From: SBAX01 sp964421865
GTDB taxonomy: Bacteria > Planctomycetota > Phycisphaerae > UBA1845
DNA length: 7,561 nucleotides
Direction of reading: 5' to 3'
Assembly (NCBI GenBank): GCA_964421865.1
Contig: CAYQZH010000224.1
Coordinates: 1-7,561, forward strand
Positions 1 to 3,892 of the stretch are shown here, piece by piece (position 1 is the first letter of the stretch; each line of letters starts with the position of its first letter). The translations under genes were made by a program, and so were the position numbers. Below the pieces are notes generated by a model. The model had not been told where the DNA came from, searched no databases, and was given only the letters and a program-made list of their open reading frames with translations.

Positions 1-715
1 CCGCGTCGTTGCTCGAGCAAACCGGGGTGTTGCAGAGGCAATCCGCGTTGGAGGGCGCCTTCGACGGGTCGCAGGGGTGTCCGTTATAGTTCGGACTTGA
101 CCCCGCACCCGAACAGATACCGTTGCTGGCGGTGTCGAACTTGGAGAAGTTCTGCGGCACGGTCTGAAACGGCAGTGACACCGTCGCCGGGTTGTTCCTG
201 GGGTCGGGGTGCTGCAACTCGACCAACTCCACCTTGATGGCGTTTAGCGCTGCCGCGGCGGTCGCCGCCGCCGCGTGCGGGGTCACCTTGAACTTGAGGG
301 ACCGAGTGGTGCGATCGGGGCTTGTATCAACTGCATCCCACTCGATGACGCCCGCGTCCTGACCCGTCGTAGTCGCCGCCGGCGACCAAAACCCGCCGGT
401 GAGCGCGTAACCGATGCCGGAAAGTTTCCCCGCGTCGGGTTGCCCGATGGTTCCACCAAGCCGATACGTGCCGCCGGTGAGGAAGGTCACGCCGCCGGAG
501 TCGATGGTGCTCTTCTTGATGACGTATGGGCCGCCGGATTGAGCAAGGGCGGAAGTCGAAAGTATCGACACGGCGCACGCAATCAGAGCCGCGGGCGCCA
601 GCCCGCGGACCGCTCTTGTCACCGGGCTAGCGCCCGGTGCTCTGATCGGAGCCGCGAGCGGGAGCGAGCGGACCGCGTGAGTGGCGAATGTCGAAAAGCG
701 AATGGCGAATTTCAC
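1..715 (-). CDS. Secreted planctomycete-type protein with GTIGQPDAG motif (3' end outside window)
   Basis: 238 residues are visible, read from a GTG at 715; the C-terminus lies beyond the window. The start has a purine-rich GGAAGGGAG with GGGAG 8 nt upstream. A long signal peptide runs to about residue 58 (STSALA, then QSGG). Residues 65-110 hold the pattern IKKSTIDSGG, GGTYRLGGTIGQPDAG and YALTGGFW, which I recognise from many secreted planctomycete proteins of unknown function. Residues 115-195 look like a beta-rich domain. From residue 201 there is a cysteine cluster (C201, C215, C226, C228, C233), perhaps a disulphide or metal-bound module. The frame has no ATG near its start and stays open upstream to an ATG at 976 with its own Shine-Dalgarno, so the start is uncertain. 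Residues 24-45 come from a palindromic insertion inside the signal peptide. Export is well supported; function is unknown. Confidence 0.72.
   Translation of the reverse strand, partial: MKFAIRFSTFATHAVRSLPLAAPIRAPGASPVTRAVRGLAPAALIACAVSILSTSALAQSGGPYVIKKSTIDSGGVTFLTGGTYRLGGTIGQPDAGKLSGIGYALTGGFWSPAATTTGQDAGVIEWDAVDTSPDRTTRSLKFKVTPHAAAATAAAALNAIKVELVELQHPDPRNNPATVSLPFQTVPQNFSKFDTASNGICSGAGSSPNYNGHPCDPSKAPSNADCLCNTPVCSSNDA
582..656. repeat. 63-bp twin-hairpin insertion flanked by 12-bp direct repeats, inside a signal-peptide coding region
   Basis: Two perfect hairpins lie side by side. One is at 589-608 (CCGCGGGC, loop gcca, GCCCGCGG) and one at 620-639 (CACCGGGC, loop tagc, GCCCGGTG). The pair is bounded by ATCAGAGC at 582-589 and its reverse complement GCTCTGAT at 639-646. 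A 12-bp direct repeat, ATCAGAGCCGCG at 582-593 and ATCGGAGCCGCG at 645-656 (11 of 12 identical), brackets exactly 63 bp, or 21 codons. The insertion is translated as residues 24-45 of the gene at 715-1. This resembles REP-type palindromic repeats. Insertion is an inference. Confidence 0.75.
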
Positions 716-732
716 GGTCGATTCTCCCTTCC

Positions 733-945
733 TGAGTCCCGTAGGGACGCAAGATCGTAGCCCAGGGCGCAAGCCCTGGGGACACGAACGCCCCGCGATG
801 AACAAGCCCCGAAGGGGCGAAAGAACCTTGAATGTGCCGCTCCTACGGGGCTTGTGACAGGTTGTGGCACCCGATCCCCAGGGCTCCCGGCGCGCCGGGA
901 TTTCATTCTGCCCTGGGCTATTCTCGGTCGCCCCCTGGGGGGCTG
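733..945. repeat. Composite palindromic element (nested hairpins, REP/MITE-like)
   Basis: Nearly all of this intergenic stretch folds on itself. Stems are 736-748 (GTCCC/GGGAC), 761-780 (CCCAGGGC, loop gcaa, GCCCTGGG), 804-853 (AAGCCCC/GGGGCTT outer arms with GCCCC/GGGGC at 806-818 inside), 877-917 (CCCAGGGC/GCCCTGGG enclosing TCCCGG-cgcg-CCGGGA at 885-900) and 930-943 (GCCCCC/GGGGGC). The words TAGCCCAGGGC (758-768) and GCCCTGGGCTA (910-920) also form long-range inverted arms, so the element is roughly symmetrical. I recognise this style of 'CCCAGGGC...AAGCCCCG' repeat from dispersed multi-copy elements in bacterial genomes. No transposase is present. It sits between two genes and could also attenuate or protect the transcript. 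Confidence 0.7.
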
Positions 946-973
946 GGAGGTTCATTGCTCTGTTGTTGCTTTT

Positions 974-988
974 CATCGCTCTACTCCT
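974..988 (-). promoter_or_regulatory. Distal RBS and ATG in frame with the gene at 715-1, overlapping the upstream stop
   Basis: On the minus strand AGGAG (988-984) is followed by 7 nt and ATG (976-974). The last two bases of AGGAG are shared with the stop region of the 761-residue gene (GGAG-TAG at 983-981). This is textbook coupling geometry. From this ATG the frame stays open for 87 codons, through the whole palindromic element, into the GTG start at 715. It is either the original start of that gene, a coupled leader start, or coincidence. Confidence 0.5.
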
Positions 989-3266
989 TCCTCTCGCCCG
1001 GCGACTGGCGAGTCGCTTGCTCGTTCATCAAGGGCGCCTTCTCCGACTGCGGGATTGAGCCGATGCCCATTTCCCGCGTATGCCCAAAGAGCTCGGGGTG
1101 GAGGTACTTGCCACGATCCTCCGGCTTCTTGTTCTCCTCGACCACCATGGGATGGGCCTTCATATACGCGTCTTGGCGGACGCCCGTCACCGTCCAGGAG
1201 ACTTTCATCCCCGGCTTGCCCCCGGCGATCCGGAAGGAGTTGTTGATCACCTCTTCCGCAATGTACAGATTCGGGCCCGGCGCACCGATCGCGGTCAGTT
1301 GATACCGAAAGTCACGATTGAGGGCCTCGAAATAGTCCGGCAACTCGACCGCCGCCTTTCCGTCAGCATCAAGGACGGCGATCCCGTTATAGATGTTCAT
1401 CACGTCCGGGCTTTCCACGAAGGAGTGATAGAGATACTTGTTCTCCGGGTCCAGGGGATGGTCGATCTTGAAGGTACCGACGGTCTTGGACAAGGTCCCG
1501 TTCACGTGCACGTTTCCCTCGAAGTAACCTGCATAGTTCGTCCCGAGACCGGAGGCGGAACCGTGAACTCCGATGCTCGTGGTGCCTGCACTTCCGCCGG
1601 TGGCTTCACCCTTAACCCCGTAGAAGGTGCCGACGAGCGCGGTACCGTCTGAGATGGCTTGCCCCACGACGCCTTTCCACCGTGACTGTCCTAGGACCCC
1701 GATTCCGTAGTAATCCGTGACCAGGTGCTTACCGTAGATGGCCGCGGTGTCGTCTGTAGCGGCGTATTGCTCGCCGATGATTGCGGAGGTAGAGGGATCG
1801 CCTTCGACACTGTGTAGTCGCGCCGCGGGTCCGAAGGTCCCGATGCCGACGTTGCCGCCCAGCGGATTGATGGCAAGGTCTGTAGCTGCCACCGGAGAAG
1901 GAGTGATCGCTTGAAAATGCGGGATGCTGCCGTCCCCGGTTGCAAGGCGCATACCGGCTGAGGCGCGGATGCGGAACTGGTTCGGGCCAGTGGATGCGAA
2001 ATCGGCGTCAGTGGAATCGGCCCAGCCGAACGTACCGTTGTGATTGCTTTTGGCCCGGCGCCCCGCGGCGAAGCTAAACGACCCGTTCGCTTCGTTTTGG
2101 TAACCGCCGGGAACCGTGGCGTTAGCGAAAGCCTTGTTCTCGAACCCGCCGCCGACCGTCGACCACTCTCCGGCCGCCCGGTTGTGCTCGCCGCCGGCAA
2201 CGGTGGCATAAGTCGAGATGGTCGTGTCGCCGTCGTCAAAGCCAGCCTGATTGTCGACGCCTCCGCCTACGAATCCGTGGTCGTCGTAGACCCGATTGCC
2301 CGGAAAGCCGAGTGCGTTCACACCGCCGCCGGCAATCGTAGCATTCCATGCTTTCGCCTGATTATCTTGACCTCCGCCGACCGTCGAAGACGGACCACTG
2401 GCCGTGTTGTCCTGCCCTCCCGCGACGAACGATATCTTGCCGGTCGCCTTGTTGTATACCCCTCCACAAACGGTGGCAAAATCGGCAGTAGTTGTCGTCC
2501 CCGCGCCGTCCCCGGCTTGATTCGCGGATCCACCGGCGATGGTCCCTCCAGTATCCGTTACCTTGTTTTCGCTGAGGAATTCTCCGCCGCCGCCGATCGA
2601 CGCGCTGTAGGCTCCGGCCGTCACACTGTTGCCGCTGTACCCGCCGATCAGGTTGGGGCTGGTAGGGTTCTGCTGCGTATACAGACCCGGCAGCGCCAGG
2701 GCGTGCGGGGCGGGCTTCAGCTCCACGCGCGGGTTGAGCAACTGGAACCCGCCGACGAGGGTCGGGCAACGGACCTCGATCTCCAACCATCGGGCCGTGC
2801 CGTGGATACCCGCGGCGCCGAAGTCGATGCTTGTGGTGAACACGCCGCCGCTAACGGACACGCCGTTATTCGTTTGCGGCGAAATGCCCTTCGGGTCTCC
2901 GACCGCAGGCGCGTTCCACAGCCCGAACCGAAAATCGCAGAAGTTCGTGACGGGGCTCCCCGCGGGCTTTTCGAGATACCCCTGATAGGTAAAGGCCGTG
3001 CCCATGTCTACGTCCACGGCGGCCACCGTCTCGTCAGCCCCCAATAGCTCGGCGTCCTCTCCGACGTCGAGACTCGCCTCTTCGGCTTCGAGCGCGAGAT
3101 CGGGGTTGCGGTCTTGGTCGTCCGGCGCCGTCGGTTCCTTATTCGCGCCCGGCCGGCCGAGAAAGCCCGCCGCCGGTAACACGCGGTTTGTCTGCGGCTC
3201 TTGCGCGTAGGTTGCGGTTGCGATCAAACCGCCTAACAGAACGAGGATGGTTGTGTTTCGGATCAT
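981..3266 (-). CDS. Secreted YadA-head-like surface protein with C-terminal FKIDHPLDP module
   Basis: A 761-residue exported protein. The start at 3266 is chosen because it opens a clean signal peptide (MIRNTTILVL, cleavage near residue 21, TYA/QEP) 7 nt after AGGAG, matching the spacing in its paralogue at 6598. Domains in order: acidic linker 45-90; FTYQG domain 90-195 (FTYQGYLEK, CDFRFGLW, VSGGVFTTSIDFG, ARWLEIEVR); about ten YadA-like head repeats 205-400 of the type TVGGGxxNxA, ending in SFAAGRRAKSNHNGTFGWAD; the NPLGGNVGIGT connector at 467-477; a GV.G-rich solenoid 505-585; and a conserved C-terminal module 596-720. It lacks the S74 domain of its paralogue and any membrane anchor. The family suggests a trimeric, fibre-like extracellular protein; its ligand is unknown. 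An upstream in-frame ATG at 3896 could extend it by 210 codons. Confidence 0.85.
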   Translation of the reverse strand: MIRNTTILVLLGGLIATATYAQEPQTNRVLPAAGFLGRPGANKEPTAPDDQDRNPDLALEAEEASLDVGEDAELLGADETVAAVDVDMGTAFTYQGYLEKPAGSPVTNFCDFRFGLWNAPAVGDPKGISPQTNNGVSVSGGVFTTSIDFGAAGIHGTARWLEIEVRCPTLVGGFQLLNPRVELKPAPHALALPGLYTQQNPTSPNLIGGYSGNSVTAGAYSASIGGGGEFLSENKVTDTGGTIAGGSANQAGDGAGTTTTADFATVCGGVYNKATGKISFVAGGQDNTASGPSSTVGGGQDNQAKAWNATIAGGGVNALGFPGNRVYDDHGFVGGGVDNQAGFDDGDTTISTYATVAGGEHNRAAGEWSTVGGGFENKAFANATVPGGYQNEANGSFSFAAGRRAKSNHNGTFGWADSTDADFASTGPNQFRIRASAGMRLATGDGSIPHFQAITPSPVAATDLAINPLGGNVGIGTFGPAARLHSVEGDPSTSAIIGEQYAATDDTAAIYGKHLVTDYYGIGVLGQSRWKGVVGQAISDGTALVGTFYGVKGEATGGSAGTTSIGVHGSASGLGTNYAGYFEGNVHVNGTLSKTVGTFKIDHPLDPENKYLYHSFVESPDVMNIYNGIAVLDADGKAAVELPDYFEALNRDFRYQLTAIGAPGPNLYIAEEVINNSFRIAGGKPGMKVSWTVTGVRQDAYMKAHPMVVEENKKPEDRGKYLHPELFGHTREMGIGSIPQSEKAPLMNEQATRQSPGERKE
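1107..1475 (-). other. C-terminal FKIDHPLDP module (residues about 598-720)
   Basis: This region encodes FKIDHPLDPENKYLYHSF, then LPDYFEALNRDFRYQLTAIG, then NSFRIAGGKPGMKVSWTVTG. I recognise the block as a highly conserved C-terminal region of many bacterial secreted repeat proteins, usually after AGYFxGNVxVNGxLSK, as here (579-594). Its role is not established to my knowledge. It occupies the position held by the S74 chaperone in the neighbouring paralogue. Confidence 0.6.
2022..2654 (-). repeat. YadA-like head repeats of the 761-residue protein (about 10-11 units)
   Basis: Residues 205-415 read as successive ~14-residue turns centred on (S/T)(I/V)xGGxxNxA: TIAGGSANQAG, TVCGGVYNKATG, TVGGGQDNQAK, TVAGGEHNRAAG, TVGGGFENKAF and TVPGGYQNEANG, some with loop insertions. 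The array closes with SFAAGRRAKSNHNG. This pattern is the left-handed beta-roll of YadA-type heads, which trimerise. The paralogue has only five or six such units. Confidence 0.75.
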
Positions 3267-3295
3267 CATCTTTCTCCTGAAAAAGGTAGAAGGGT
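3264..3295 (-). promoter_or_regulatory. RBS and conserved leader motif that decides the start at 3266
   Basis: AGGAG (3278-3274) precedes ATGATG. The second ATG (3266) has 7-nt spacing, equal to that of the paralogue at 6598, so I prefer it to 3269. The 25 nt at 3271-3295 match 6603-6627 in the paralogue at 22 positions and recur exactly at 3481-3505. The segment CTACCT, a U-rich loop and AGGAG could pair (one bulged A) and partly hide the Shine-Dalgarno. Confidence 0.7.
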
Positions 3296-3352
3296 GCGGT
3301 TGCCGACCGGAGGTACGCGGGTCTGTGACCCTACATTCGTCCTCAGGCCGCT

Positions 3353-3456
3353 GGGACGAGATTCTCATCTCGTCCCGAGACGAGGCAGGATTCCCATCCT
3401 GCGCATTGCGGGAACGGATTCCCGCGGGCGTGGGTGCGAGAAAGGATTCTCGCACC
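3353..3456. repeat. Four-hairpin array, copy A
   Basis: Four perfect stems with tetraloops lie in series: 3353-3376 (10-bp stem GGGACGAGAT, loop TCTC), 3385-3402 (7 bp GCAGGAT, loop TCCC), 3408-3425 (7 bp GCGGGAA, loop CGGA) and 3433-3456 (10 bp GGTGCGAGAA, loop AGGA). Stem lengths run 10-7-7-10. In the minus-strand transcript the loops of the first two read GAGA and GGGA, both fitting GNRA. The block lies in the 5' leader of the 761-residue protein gene. Confidence 0.88.
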
Positions 3457-3562
3457 AGCGGCATGTTTCGATTCATCATCTTTCTCCTGAAAAAGGTAGA
3501 AGGGTATTCGTGCCGACCGGCTGGACGCGGGTCTGTGACCCTACATTCGTCCTCAGGCCGCT

Positions 3563-3666
3563 GGGACGAGATTCTCATCTCGTCCCGAGACGAGGCAGGA
3601 TTCCCATCCTGCGCATTGCGGGAACGGATTCCCGCGGGCGTGGGTGCGAGAAAGGATTCTCGCACC
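3563..3666. repeat. Four-hairpin array, copy B
   Basis: Identical to copy A, shifted by 210 bp: stems at 3563-3586, 3595-3612, 3618-3635 and 3643-3666. Perfect identity of both stems and loops between copies implies recent duplication or continuing homogenisation. Confidence 0.88.
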
Positions 3667-3691
3667 AGCGGTAGCGGAGCGTGAGGGAGGC

Positions 3692-3775
3692 GGTCGGGCG
3701 GCATACCCGCCACACAGCGGGCACGAGCAGCGATGCCGTTGATGTCCGCCGACGAGGCGAACATGCCGCCCGACC
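3692..3775. repeat. 13-bp inverted repeat (GGTCGGGCGGCAT) around 58 nt
   Basis: GGTCGGGCGGCAT at 3692-3704 is the exact reverse complement of 3763-3775. A related palindrome lies at 6701-6719 in the leader of the upstream paralogue (GTCGGGCAGCGTGCCCGCC), so the two genes share this leader component. Between 3776 and 3892 I see only short stems, such as AGCGG/CCGCT at 3850-3872 and CGACGC/GCGTCG at 3875-3889, and no gene. The whole gap 3267-3892 is therefore repeat-derived. Confidence 0.65.
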
Positions 3776-3892
3776 ACGGGTAGAGGATTTCGTCGCAGGT
3801 CACAGTCCCTAAGCGGGTCATGGGACCCGAGTGCTGGGGGTTGATTTTCAGCGGTCGGGTGTGGAATCCGCTCCCGACGCGTTGCGTCGTAT

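Larger units (their letters stand above)
3254..3671. repeat. 210-bp tandem duplication (3254-3461 and 3464-3671) carrying an RBS, start codons and a hairpin array
   Basis: The two copies are offset by exactly 210 bp. Positions 3315-3461 and 3525-3671 are identical over 147 bp. The remaining differences are clustered at 3261-3262, at 3296-3300 (five consecutive changes) and at 3311-3314. Each copy holds, on the minus strand, AGGAG and ATGATG, then (upstream) a 4-hairpin block. Because 210 is 70 codons, the copy-B start (3479/3476) reads in frame into the real gene start at 3266. The clustered differences suggest homogenisation of the hairpin part, not a single recent duplication. Confidence 0.9.

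Noticed and set aside
2022..2654. Possible CRISPR array in the repetitive region
   Set aside because: The repeats are degenerate protein repeats of about 14 residues in one open frame, with no identical DNA repeat or unique spacers.
2040..3047. Long plus-strand open frame (335 codons) antisense to the 761-residue gene
   Set aside because: It lies wholly opposite a gene with a signal peptide, recognisable domains and repeats. Its translation has no domain pattern and no RBS, and GC-rich codon bias explains the openness.
3247..3684. Plus-strand open frames across the duplicated leader
   Set aside because: They are translations of the palindromic repeats, which are stop-poor on both strands; there is no RBS or independent domain.
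3875..3889. Rho-independent terminator after the 901-residue gene
   Set aside because: The stem CGACGC/GCGTCG follows the stop closely, but the minus-strand sequence after it is GC-rich with no T-tract.
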